DNA from: Oscillospiraceae bacterium
GTDB taxonomy: Bacteria; Bacillota; Clostridia; Oscillospirales; Acutalibacteraceae
DNA: 9,245 nucleotides
NCBI GenBank assembly: GCA_029012165.1
Contig: JAQXLO010000040.1
Span: forward strand, 1-9,245
Direction of reading: 5' to 3'
Part shown: positions 1-6,762 of the stretch, piece after piece
Layout of the letters: each line of letters opens with the position of its first letter
Numbering within the stretch: position 1 is the stretch's first letter
Translations under genes and position numbers: made by a program
The notes under the pieces: generated by a model
Database searches by the model: none
Seen by the model: the letters and a program-made list of their open reading frames with translations, nothing else
Told to the model about the DNA's origin: nothing

Positions 1-531
1 GGTGCCGCTGATGTGATCCAGGTGGGTGTTGAAGTGGGCGTAGACTTTCCCGTTCTCCTTGTTTTCCAAAATTGCCCATGTGCAAATGCGCACGTTCTGC
101 GAACCCCAGTCCTTGGAGCCGGGCTTGTCCGGCGTTTTCGAAAGCCAGAAGGTACCGCTGTCCCGCAGGGTGTACTTGTCCTTTTTGTAAAAAATGGGAC
201 TGAATTCCCCCAGATTCCTGCCGTTTTCCCGGGCGACGCCCACATAGTCGTAGTCCGTCAGCTGTTCCTGCAGGTAGGTCATCCACCGCAGGTTCGCCTC
301 CTGAAAGCCCATGGAATCGGCGTCCGTGGACAGCAGTTGTGCTGCCATGCGGGGCGCACGGTATGCCACGGAGGTTTTGCCCACGCCGGTACAGCGTAGG
401 TTAAACGTGACGACCCGCACCGCTCCCTCGGCAGCGGGTTCGGCAGGCTCAACGGTGAACGTATTGCCGTACAGCAGGGCCGTCAGGCAGAGCATGAGAG
501 ACATCCATTTGCGTACCAATGTTACATACAT
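1..531 (-). CDS. Secreted endonuclease/exonuclease/phosphatase (EEP) family protein, N-terminal part
   Basis: The reverse strand reads open for 177 codons and runs off the window at base 1, so the C-terminal part is missing. Residues 9-22 form a hydrophobic segment after basic residues (signal peptide or membrane anchor). A DNase I-like fold follows: strand motif VVTFNLR with Asn44, an arginine-containing helix (YRAPRM, 57-62), GFQEA with the metal-binding Glu78 at 75-79, and NTHLDH at 168-173. These match, in order, the metal and catalytic motifs of the Mg-dependent phosphoesterases in this family (nucleases, sphingomyelinases, lipid phosphatases). The substrate cannot be told; export makes an extracellular nuclease or phosphatase likely. 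The ATG at 529-531 is chosen because AGAGGTG lies at 537-543. An in-frame ATG at 550-552 overlaps the -10 box and so would not be transcribed from that promoter. Confidence 0.85.
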   Translation of the reverse strand, partial: MYVTLVRKWMSLMLCLTALLYGNTFTVEPAEPAAEGAVRVVTFNLRCTGVGKTSVAYRAPRMAAQLLSTDADSMGFQEANLRWMTYLQEQLTDYDYVGVARENGRNLGEFSPIFYKKDKYTLRDSGTFWLSKTPDKPGSKDWGSQNVRICTWAILENKENGKVYAHFNTHLDHISGT

Positions 532-550
532 AAAAACACCTCTTTTTCTC

Positions 551-579
551 ATCTTACCAAAAAATGCGGGGAGCGTCAA
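551..579 (-). promoter_or_regulatory. SigA-type promoter of the EEP gene
   Basis: On the reverse strand, TTGACG (579-574) is followed by a 17-base spacer and TAAGAT (556-551). Transcription should start near 544, giving a very short leader with the ribosome site almost at its 5' end. It is divergent from the promoter at 607-635. Confidence 0.6.
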
Positions 580-606
580 GTGCATTGTTTCCTGCAGAAA
601 AAAACC

Positions 607-635
607 TTGCACTTCGGACATTTTTCTGCGATAAT
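607..635 (+). promoter_or_regulatory. SigA-type promoter of the lipoprotein gene
   Basis: TTGCAC (607-612), a 17-base spacer and GATAAT (630-635). The -10 matches consensus at five of six positions; the -35 is weak. It lies 24 bases upstream of the ATG, with AGGAGG (644-649) between. Confidence 0.5.
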
Positions 636-658
636 AGTGAAAAAGGAGGAAAAAGAGC

Positions 659-1462
659 ATGAAAAATATTTTTGTGAAAACGGCGGCGCTTCTTTCTGCG
701 CTGGTGCTTTTGGCGTCCTGCGGCAAACAGGACAGCGCCCCATCCACACAGTCCTCTGTGCCGGAAACGACTGCGGCGCAGACCACTGCGGCACAGACCA
801 CGGAGCCGGCGGTACAGGAGGAGAACACTTCGGCGCCTGCGCAAACCGAGCCGGTGGAGGAAACGACGGAAAAATCCGACGCACCGCAGACCAAGGCGGA
901 GGCAATCGCCTACGTCAACGAGGCGCTCAATGCGGTCAAGCGCCAAAAGGCGGGTTTCAAAAAGGTCTATAAGCGGGATGCCGCCGGGGACATCAACGGT
1001 CTGCCGGGATGGCTGAAGGACGTGATCCGGCAGGACGAGACTACGACCAGCGCCAAGGGGCAGGACAACACGGACACCTTCCCGGCGGCGGGCTACGGCT
1101 GGTCCAGCCGTCTGCGGGAAAGCGATGTGCAGTCCTATACCTTTAAAGAAGAGGGCGGGTACTATGTGATCCGTCTGCAGCTGGGCAAGGAAAAGAATCC
1201 CACGCCCGGGGAGACGAGCAGCTACGGTCGGTGTATGTCTGTGGTCACCGTGGACAGTGCCGAGTCCATTCCGGGAATCAGCAATGTTTCCATGGATTAC
1301 CACGACGGCTATGTCTGCGCCAAGGTGGACAGCGAGAGCGGCAAGGTGGTCGAGTGCACATTTTCTGCGGCGGCGGATGTGAGCGCTTCGGTGGTCGTTC
1401 TCGGGGACATCAGCGTGCAGAATATCGTCAGCACGGAGACTTTTTCCGATTTTGTCTGGTAG
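659..1462 (+). CDS. Lipoprotein of unknown function
   Basis: A 267-residue protein with a lipoprotein signal peptide: Lys2 and Lys7, a hydrophobic core at 9-19, and lipobox LLASC with the lipidated cysteine at 21. It should therefore be anchored on the outer face of the membrane. Residues 22 to about 78 are a low-complexity linker rich in Thr, Pro, Ala and Glu, including a tandem TTAAQ repeat, typical of a spacer through the cell wall. The rest (about 80-267) looks like one soluble domain with a short amphipathic helix near 80-100 and then mainly beta-like segments; I do not recognise the family. AGGAGG (644-649) lies 9 bases before the ATG. The gene has its own promoter and no clear terminator after it, so some read-through to the next gene is possible. 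It could be a solute-binding, sensor or wall-associated protein. Confidence 0.85.
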   Translation: MKNIFVKTAALLSALVLLASCGKQDSAPSTQSSVPETTAAQTTAAQTTEPAVQEENTSAPAQTEPVEETTEKSDAPQTKAEAIAYVNEALNAVKRQKAGFKKVYKRDAAGDINGLPGWLKDVIRQDETTTSAKGQDNTDTFPAAGYGWSSRLRESDVQSYTFKEEGGYYVIRLQLGKEKNPTPGETSSYGRCMSVVTVDSAESIPGISNVSMDYHDGYVCAKVDSESGKVVECTFSAAADVSASVVVLGDISVQNIVSTETFSDFVW

Positions 1463-1522
1463 AAAATCCCTTGGACAGTTTTGCAAAAGTGTAAAGAAAA
1501 AGGAAAAATTGCAAAAAGATGC

Positions 1523-1551
1523 TTGCATGAATCGCCTCTTTTCGCTATAAT
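1523..1551 (+). promoter_or_regulatory. SigA-type promoter for the membrane protein and phosphoesterase genes
   Basis: TTGCAT (1523-1528), a 17-base spacer and a perfect TATAAT (1546-1551), 28 bases before the TTG start. A 6-base inverted repeat (CCTCTT at 1535-1540, AAGAGG at 1552-1557) brackets the -10 box and could be an operator, although arms this short may be chance. Confidence 0.65.
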
Positions 1552-1579
1552 AAGAGGGCAAAAAGGGGAGTGAACACAC

Positions 1580-2281
1580 TTGATTCCACGAAAAGAAAGC
1601 AAACTACTCAAGTATATTTCCTTGGCTTACAGCATTCTGGCGCTTGCTTATCTGTGGTTTTACGACCGCTTTTTTGAGCCGAACCCGCTCTACGGCGACC
1701 GTGCTTCCACCGCCAGCAATGTGGGGCGTGACCACTGGGGCGCCTTTATTCTCTGGGGCGTTGCGATCGCAGGCGCACTGGTGCTGAATATCTTCTACGC
1801 CATGAATAAGTTCAACATCAAAAGCCGCTACACAAAGCTTGCCAGTCTGCTCTCCCTGCCGGCGATGGCCGGCGTGGTGCTGTGCAAGAACGAAAAGCTC
1901 AAGCGCTTCACCTTCACGTTGAATTTCGAGACCTACACCGCACCCAGCTTCACGAGCGAGTATGAGGATCAGGTTTTGGAAACGCAAAAGACGCTGATCC
2001 ACTATTTTCTTTCCAAAAAGAGCCTGCACTCGGCGTTTGCGGTGGTGTTCGGTCTGCTGATCGCTTCAGCGTTCGTTTCGCTGATTCTGCACAAAGCCCG
2101 TGAAAACTACCGTTTCCGCTGGTTTATGAACGTTCTGTTTGCATGGTGCTGTGTGTGTGCGTTCTATCTCAAGATCTGTCTGGGCGGCACCGCCGAGCTG
2201 GTAGTCATTACACTGACACTGATTCTCATGCTTGTCGTCTTCCACACAAACATTCTGGAACCCAAAAATAAGCCCGAATAA
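1580..2281 (+). CDS. Multi-pass membrane protein of unknown function
   Basis: A 233-residue protein that I cannot assign to a family. Hydrophobic stretches suggest about five membrane segments: roughly 11-28, 53-72, 86-102 (weaker), 150-170 and 183-225, the last long enough for two passes. A charged, Thr- and Tyr-rich loop lies between about 105 and 145. The start is TTG at 1580-1582, supported by AGGGGAG ending 9 bases upstream; a GTG at 1570 is in another frame. The metallophosphoesterase gene follows after 20 bases with its own ribosome site, and the only promoter seen for both is at 1523-1551, so the two are probably co-transcribed. A role connected with the exported phosphoesterase is inference from position alone. 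Confidence 0.8.
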   Translation: MIPRKESKLLKYISLAYSILALAYLWFYDRFFEPNPLYGDRASTASNVGRDHWGAFILWGVAIAGALVLNIFYAMNKFNIKSRYTKLASLLSLPAMAGVVLCKNEKLKRFTFTLNFETYTAPSFTSEYEDQVLETQKTLIHYFLSKKSLHSAFAVVFGLLIASAFVSLILHKARENYRFRWFMNVLFAWCCVCAFYLKICLGGTAELVVITLTLILMLVVFHTNILEPKNKPE

Positions 2282-2301
2282 AAAAAGGAGAATTTACAGC
2301 C

Positions 2302-3429
2302 ATGAAAAAGATACTTTCTGTTTTGCTGGCGCTGGTTTTGGCACTGGGGCTGTGCGTTACAGCGTCTGCCGAGGGCACAGCAAGTGCCTTTGCACAGGAC
2401 GCCTATGCGACCGTGCTGACCGCTTCCGACTTTCAGCGCTACGACAACTCTGCCTATGAGCGCTTCGACAATATTTTAAACCTTGCTAAGAGCGACGGAA
2501 TGCCTGAGCCGGATTCACTGCTCATCGGCGGCGACTACACCATGTTCCTGTACGACAACGCCGTGCCCGGCATCGCTAAAATCCGCGGCGCCTATCTGGA
2601 CGCCTATCCCGGTGTGGATCCCGCTTCCGCCGTTTTCTGTCAGGGCAACCACGACAATGCCAAAAAGGAACTGACCGAGACCGGGTTTTACAACATGGGC
2701 GCCTACTGCCTGTATGTTATCAATGAGGATGATTTTCCGTGGAAGCAGAGCAAGCACACGCCCGACGGGGTGCAGGCGCTGGCGAAGGATGTGGAGCGCT
2801 GTCTGGACGGCATGATCGCAGGCGGCGACCATCGGCCGGTGATCGTGCTGACCCACGTTCCCCTGCACCACACCTACAGAAACAGCTACGGCGACAATAT
2901 GTACGCCGCCTATCTGTTCGATGTCCTGAACGAAAAGGGCAAGGCACTGGATATTGTTTTCGCCTTCGGACACAACCACTCCGGCGGGTACGATGACTAT
3001 ATCGGCGGCGCCGTCAACTTCATGCAGCCGGGCGATACCATCCGCATTCCCATGACCGACAAGACGGGCGAGAACTGCTACACAGAGCAGACCCTGCACT
3101 TTACCTATACCAACTGCGGCTATGTGGGCTTTTCGGACAACGCTGTGTCCGACACCTCCACCGATACGCTGACCATGGGCGTTTTGCAGCTGACCCCCGA
3201 CACACTGCACTTCATCAAGTACAGCGAGCAGGGCGTGTACCGGGTGTACGATGTCCGGCGTGTCCATGGGGATTCCACAGTTACCGAGCCGGAATATCCC
3301 GCCATGGTGGACAACTGTTTCTGCCACAGCGAAAAGCCGATCGTGAAAGCACTGTGGAATGTGTACGCCTTCTTCTGCAAGATTCTTTCCGTCAACCGCT
3401 ACTGCGTTTGCGGCGCACATCACTTTTAA
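2302..3429 (+). CDS. Secreted calcineurin-like metallophosphoesterase
   Basis: A 375-residue exported protein. The signal peptide (basic KK, then a Leu/Val/Ala core) ends at ASA|EG, with cleavage likely after residue 23. The dinuclear metallophosphoesterase motifs appear in order: SDFQ with Asp43, GGDYT with Asp78, GNHD at 115-118, LTHVPLHH with His185, and GHNH at 223-226. These normally bind two metal ions and hydrolyse phosphoesters. The first motif is usually DxH but is DFQ here, so one metal ligand (Gln45 in place of His) is altered. The C-terminus has a separate module of about 38 residues: CFCH (339-342), an aromatic amphipathic helix around Trp352, and CVCG with a final His-His-Phe (368-375). 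AGGAG (2286-2290) lies 11 bases before the ATG. The substrate is unknown; nucleotides, phospholipid head groups or wall phosphates are possible. Confidence 0.88.
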   Translation: MKKILSVLLALVLALGLCVTASAEGTASAFAQDAYATVLTASDFQRYDNSAYERFDNILNLAKSDGMPEPDSLLIGGDYTMFLYDNAVPGIAKIRGAYLDAYPGVDPASAVFCQGNHDNAKKELTETGFYNMGAYCLYVINEDDFPWKQSKHTPDGVQALAKDVERCLDGMIAGGDHRPVIVLTHVPLHHTYRNSYGDNMYAAYLFDVLNEKGKALDIVFAFGHNHSGGYDDYIGGAVNFMQPGDTIRIPMTDKTGENCYTEQTLHFTYTNCGYVGFSDNAVSDTSTDTLTMGVLQLTPDTLHFIKYSEQGVYRVYDVRRVHGDSTVTEPEYPAMVDNCFCHSEKPIVKALWNVYAFFCKILSVNRYCVCGAHHF

Positions 3430-3443
3430 ACAAAAAATACACA

Positions 3444-3470
3444 GGGCGCTCTCCGGTTCGGAGGGCGCCC
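3444..3470 (+). terminator. Possible terminator hairpin after the metallophosphoesterase gene
   Basis: A 12-pair GC-rich stem with one G-U and a GTT loop, 15 bases after the stop codon. No T-run follows on the plus strand, so termination efficiency is uncertain. It is also the left end of the inverted-repeat element. Confidence 0.4.
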
Positions 3471-3701
3471 TCAGCTTGTCGAAAAAGTATTTTCGGCAAG
3501 CCGGCAGACTGGCGAGAAAGGATGCCCGATGCCGTTTTCTTTGGGCGATAGGCGTACAAAGGTACTCCGAGCCCAAAAAAACGGCAAGCATACCATCAGC
3601 GGTTCAGCACGATGCCGTGCCGCTGATCTATTTCATTTAGTCTTTTGATTATGGACATTTTTCTATTTGTATGCGTTCGGGCGCCTTTATCGACAGTCTG
3701 A

Positions 3702-3728
3702 GGGCGCTCTCCGGTTCGGAGAGCGCCC
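3702..3728 (-). terminator. Possible terminator hairpin after the MATE gene
   Basis: A perfect 12-pair GC-rich stem with a three-base loop, 8 bases beyond the MATE stop codon on the minus strand. There is no T-run on the minus-strand side; the short TTT at 3729-3731 follows it on the plus strand. Nearly identical in sequence to the hairpin at 3444-3470. Confidence 0.4.
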
Positions 3729-3736
3729 TTTCCGCA

Positions 3737-5095
3737 TTATCTTGTCAAATCCCTGACCCATTTATATTTCTTGTAGTGTGCCATGACCCACGGGATCTTG
3801 CCGACTTCATCCAGACACGTGCAGGCGTAGACGATGTATACCGGCCAGTGCCGCCAAAAGGTGCCGATGGCGGCCAAGGGAATGGCGATCATCCACATGG
3901 TGATGACCAGACTGTACAGGTCAAAAATCGTGTCCCCGCCGGCGGCGAAAATACCGTTGATGACAATGGTGTTGACGGCTCTGCCGATCATGTAAACCGA
4001 CATGATAATCATCATTTGCAGCAAATAGCGGTGCGCCTCAGGGGTGAGCTTGACGAAGTGTACCACGGCGGGCGTCAGGATAAACATGACAAGGCACGAG
4101 GCAAAGCCGCAGACAAAGGCGAGGATCGCCAGCCGCTGTCCGTATAGCTTTCCCTTGGCGAGATCACCCGAGCCGAGGGCGTTGCCCACGAGGATGCCGC
4201 CGCCGTTGGCGAGACCGTTGCACATACAGCAGATCAGGTCACGGATAACCGTTGCCACGGAGCTTGCGGCGGCCGCTTCGGTGCCCATGTGTCCCATAAA
4301 GGCGGTGTAGGAGGTGAAGCCGATGCCCCACAGCAGGCTGGAGCCCAGCAGAGGGAGCATACATCGGTAGAAGTCCCGGGACAGCAGGGCGTTGTGTCGG
4401 AACAACCCACGAAGGCTCGGGTGCAGAAATCCCTTGCGAAAGGAGATGGCGATACACGCTGTCAACTCTGCGATGCGGGCGATCAGCGTAGCGAGGGCGG
4501 CGCCCCGTGCCCCGAGGGGTGCGATGCCGCACAATCCGTAGATCAGCACGGCGTTGAGGACGATGTTCAGCATGACCGTGGCGAAGCTGAGCTTGGCCGT
4601 GACGGCGGCGTGTTCGCTGACCTTCATCATCGCCAGATAGCACTGGGAAAACCCGGTGAACAGATACGACCACCCGGCGATACGCAGGTATTGAACGCCG
4701 ATGGAGATCAGTACCTCCTCATTGGTAAACAGGAGCATGAGGTACCGGGGAAAGAACACACACCCCACAAAAAACACGGTCGAAGTCAGGGCGCAAAGAC
4801 GCATCCCCTGACAAAAGATATCATCTATGGCCTTGCGGTCTTTTTTGCCCCAGTACTGGGCGCCGAGCACCGATGTGGCGCTGACGGCGGCCATCAGGAT
4901 CATGTTCTGCACAAACTGGATCTGCGATGCCAGCGAAACGGCGGACATGGCGTTTTGTTCGATACTGCCCAGCATGAAGGCGTCGGCAGCCGCCACGCAG
5001 GCGAGCATCAGATTTTGAAAGGCAATGGGCAGCGCCAGTTTGGCCAGCTTGCGGTAGTAGGGTCTGTCCCCCTGCAAAATGTGTCGAATTTTCAT
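3737..5095 (-). CDS. MATE-family multidrug/toxin efflux transporter
   Basis: A 452-residue polytopic membrane protein of normal MATE length, with about twelve hydrophobic segments in two homologous halves. Family-like features include the N-terminal stretch KLALPIAFQNL followed by AADAFMLG, the mid-protein GLCGIAPLGARGAALATLIAR, the second-half AAGGDTIFDLYSLVITMW followed by IPLA, and a basic cytoplasmic tail ending KYKWVRDLTR. MATE proteins export cationic drugs or metabolites in exchange for Na+ or H+; the substrate cannot be read from sequence. The ATG at 5093-5095 is chosen because a GAGGAA ribosome site precedes it. A longer in-frame start at 5170 would place the -10 box (5134-5129) inside the coding region, so it cannot be made from that promoter. 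Its 3' end lies beside the inverted-repeat element. Confidence 0.92.
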   Translation of the reverse strand: MKIRHILQGDRPYYRKLAKLALPIAFQNLMLACVAAADAFMLGSIEQNAMSAVSLASQIQFVQNMILMAAVSATSVLGAQYWGKKDRKAIDDIFCQGMRLCALTSTVFFVGCVFFPRYLMLLFTNEEVLISIGVQYLRIAGWSYLFTGFSQCYLAMMKVSEHAAVTAKLSFATVMLNIVLNAVLIYGLCGIAPLGARGAALATLIARIAELTACIAISFRKGFLHPSLRGLFRHNALLSRDFYRCMLPLLGSSLLWGIGFTSYTAFMGHMGTEAAAASSVATVIRDLICCMCNGLANGGGILVGNALGSGDLAKGKLYGQRLAILAFVCGFASCLVMFILTPAVVHFVKLTPEAHRYLLQMMIIMSVYMIGRAVNTIVINGIFAAGGDTIFDLYSLVITMWMIAIPLAAIGTFWRHWPVYIVYACTCLDEVGKIPWVMAHYKKYKWVRDLTR

Positions 5096-5128
5096 AGCGT
5101 TTCCTCGTTTTGACGCAAATATGCACAG

Positions 5129-5157
5129 ATTATACCACATCTGCACGAAAGATACAA
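5129..5157 (-). promoter_or_regulatory. SigA-type promoter of the MATE gene
   Basis: Reverse strand: TTGTAT (5157-5152), a 17-base spacer and a perfect TATAAT (5134-5129), about 34 bases before the ATG. Divergent from the polymerase promoter at 5170-5198. Confidence 0.7.
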
Positions 5158-5164
5158 CCGAAAC

Positions 5165-5175
5165 TTGCATTGCAA
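5165..5175. promoter_or_regulatory. Small palindrome over the polymerase -35 region
   Basis: TTGCATTGCAA has 5-base arms around one central base, and an A/T pair on each side could extend it with one mismatch. It overlaps the -35 of the plus-strand promoter and lies just upstream of the MATE -35, so a bound protein could affect both divergent genes. It is not the Gram-positive LexA box (GAAC-N4-GTTC). Confidence 0.3.
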
Positions 5176-5198
5176 ATTCCGTAAAAAAGCGCTATACT
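5170..5198 (+). promoter_or_regulatory. SigA-type promoter of the polymerase-YolD unit
   Basis: TTGCAA (5170-5175), a 17-base spacer and TATACT (5193-5198), about 30 bases before the GTG start. The alternative -35, TTGCAT at 5165-5170, would give a 22-base spacer, which is too long. Confidence 0.6.
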
Positions 5199-5228
5199 AT
5201 ATTGTAGAAAGAACGGAGGTGTGCGGCA

Positions 5229-6752
5229 GTGAAAGAACGGGCATATATTGCCATCGACCTCAAGTCCTTCTACGCCTCCGTGGAGTGCATGGAACGGGGG
5301 CTGGATCCCATGACGGCGAATCTTGTGGTGGCGGATCCCACCCGAACGGACAAAACCATCTGTCTTGCCGTCACACCGGCGCTGAAAGCCTACGGCATTT
5401 CGGGGCGGGCGAGAATGTTTGAAGTGGTGCAGAGGGTGCGGGAGGTCAACGCCGAGCGTCTGCGCAAAGCCCCCGGTCACAAATTTGTCGCCCCCTGCAT
5501 CCACGATGTACTGCTGCGCAGGGATCCGTCTCTGGAGCTGGATTACGTTGTCGCACCGCCGCAGATGGCGAAGTATATGCAGATCAGCACCCAGATCTAC
5601 AACGTCTACCTCAAATATATCGCCCCCGAGGACATCCATGTCTACTCCATCGACGAGGTGTTCATCGACGCTACCCACTATCTGGACACCTACAAGACCA
5701 CCCCTCGGGAACTGGCCATGCGGATGATCCGGGACGTGCTGAAAACGACGGGGATCACGGCAACGGCAGGCATCGGGACAAATCTGTACCTGTGCAAGAT
5801 CGCCATGGACATTGTTGCAAAGCACATTCCCGCCGACGAGAACGGTGTGCGCATTGCCGAGCTGGACGAGATGACCTATCGACGGGAGCTTTGGGATCAC
5901 CGCCCGCTGACGGACTTTTGGCGTGTGGGCAGGGGCATCTCCAAAAAGCTGGAGCAGTACGGCATCTATACCATGGGGGACATCGCCCGCTGTTCCGTGG
6001 GGGAGAAGGACGACTTTTACAATGAGGACTTGCTGTACAAGCTGTTCGGCGTCAATGCGGAACTGCTGATCGACCACGCATGGGGCTGGGAGCCGTGCAC
6101 CATTGCGGACATCAAGGCGTTTAAGCCCGAGAGCAACAGCCTGAGCTCCGGACAGGTTTTGCAGACGCCCTATCCCTTTGACAAGGCGAAGCTGGTCATG
6201 CGGGAGATGGCAGACCTATTATCCCTCGATCTGGTGGAGAAGGGACTTGTGACGGATCAGGTCGTCCTGACGGTGGGGTACGACACCGAGAACCTGAAAG
6301 ATCCAGACCGCCGCAGCCGCTACACCGGGGCGGTCACCGTCGATGTCTACGGGCGGCAGATGCCGAAATCCGCCCACGGTTCGGAAAACATCGGCGCCTA
6401 CACCGCCTCCGCCAAGCAAATCACGGACGCCGTAATGCGCCTGTTTGACCGCATTGTAAACCCCGATCTTTTGGTGCGGCGGATGTATGTGGTGGCGAAT
6501 CACGTTCTGCGTGAAGCGGACAAGCCGAAGGAGCCGCCCTTTGAACAGCTCGACCTGTTCACGGACTACGAAGTGCGGGACAGACAGCGCCGGGAGGAGA
6601 AAACGGCGCAGGAACGGGAACGCAGAATGCAGGAAGCGATGATCGGCATCAAAAAGAAATACGGCAAAAATTCCATCCTCAAGGGCATGAATTTGAAAGA
6701 GGGCGCCACAGCCAAGGATCGCAACCGTCAGATCGGCGGGCACAAAGCGTAA
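5229..6752 (+). CDS. Y-family DNA polymerase (UmuC/DinB/UvrX-like), translesion synthesis
   Basis: A 507-residue protein. The palm begins with YIAIDLKSFYASVE, giving catalytic Asp10, the Tyr15 steric-gate region and Glu19. The second catalytic motif is YSIDEVFID with Asp142 and Glu143. TATAGIGTNLYLCKIAMD is the typical thumb-proximal segment, followed by helix-hairpin-helix-like sequence (VGRGISKKLEQYGIYTMGDI) and the little-finger domain. FEQLDLF (438-444) fits the beta-clamp-binding pentapeptide. A lysine- and arginine-rich tail of about 60 residues follows. Enzymes of this group copy past damaged bases, with lower fidelity. The start is GTG at 5229 with GGAGGTG 8 bases upstream. The YolD-like gene follows after 10 bases, the usual pairing in Firmicutes (compare UvrX/YolD of Bacillus). 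I see no LexA box in the promoter region. Confidence 0.93.
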   Translation: MKERAYIAIDLKSFYASVECMERGLDPMTANLVVADPTRTDKTICLAVTPALKAYGISGRARMFEVVQRVREVNAERLRKAPGHKFVAPCIHDVLLRRDPSLELDYVVAPPQMAKYMQISTQIYNVYLKYIAPEDIHVYSIDEVFIDATHYLDTYKTTPRELAMRMIRDVLKTTGITATAGIGTNLYLCKIAMDIVAKHIPADENGVRIAELDEMTYRRELWDHRPLTDFWRVGRGISKKLEQYGIYTMGDIARCSVGEKDDFYNEDLLYKLFGVNAELLIDHAWGWEPCTIADIKAFKPESNSLSSGQVLQTPYPFDKAKLVMREMADLLSLDLVEKGLVTDQVVLTVGYDTENLKDPDRRSRYTGAVTVDVYGRQMPKSAHGSENIGAYTASAKQITDAVMRLFDRIVNPDLLVRRMYVVANHVLREADKPKEPPFEQLDLFTDYEVRDRQRREEKTAQERERRMQEAMIGIKKKYGKNSILKGMNLKEGATAKDRNRQIGGHKA

Positions 6753-6762
6753 GGAGCAGGGT

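Larger units (their letters stand above)
3444..3728. repeat. MITE-like element with 44-base terminal inverted repeats
   Basis: This gene-free stretch begins 15 bases after the phosphoesterase stop and ends 9 bases before the MATE gene's stop. Bases 3444-3487 and the reverse complement of 3685-3728 agree at 37 of 44 positions. Each end is also a self-palindrome with a 12-pair stem (3444-3455/3459-3470 and 3702-3713/3717-3728). Inside are further inverted repeats: 3475-3485/3490-3500 (11 pairs with one G-U), 3531-3546/3571-3585 (15 or 16 pairs with a bulge) enclosing GTAC/GTAC at 3554-3565, and 3595-3602/3620-3627 (8 pairs). I see no convincing coding region and no clear target-site duplication. 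It may be a non-autonomous mobile element, a dispersed palindromic repeat with terminator activity, or a structured RNA. Confidence 0.6.

Noticed and set aside
554..1579. Minus-strand open frame opposite the lipoprotein
   Set aside because: Arg- and His-rich translation typical of antisense to a GC-rich gene; the plus strand has a lipobox, ribosome site and promoter.
2515..3591. Long open frame on the minus strand (358 codons)
   Set aside because: It lies opposite the metallophosphoesterase, whose motifs and signal peptide are clear, and its translation shows no recognisable domain.
3444..3728. CRISPR array or tRNA gene
   Set aside because: The repeat unit occurs only twice, 258 bases apart, and no tRNA cloverleaf or T-loop signature is visible.
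3671..4147. Plus-strand open frame beginning in the inverted-repeat element
   Set aside because: It runs antisense into the MATE gene, has no ribosome site of note, and its N-terminus is just the repeat palindrome translated.
4289..5113. Plus-strand open frame opposite the MATE gene
   Set aside because: Its translation is polar and without family features; the minus-strand MATE protein explains the region.
5096..5170. Longer MATE start at 5170
   Set aside because: The -10 box at 5134-5129 would lie inside the coding region, and only the ATG at 5095 has a good ribosome site.
5130..6077. Minus-strand open frame opposite the polymerase
   Set aside because: It is a shadow of the polymerase reading frame, and it also spans the divergent promoters.
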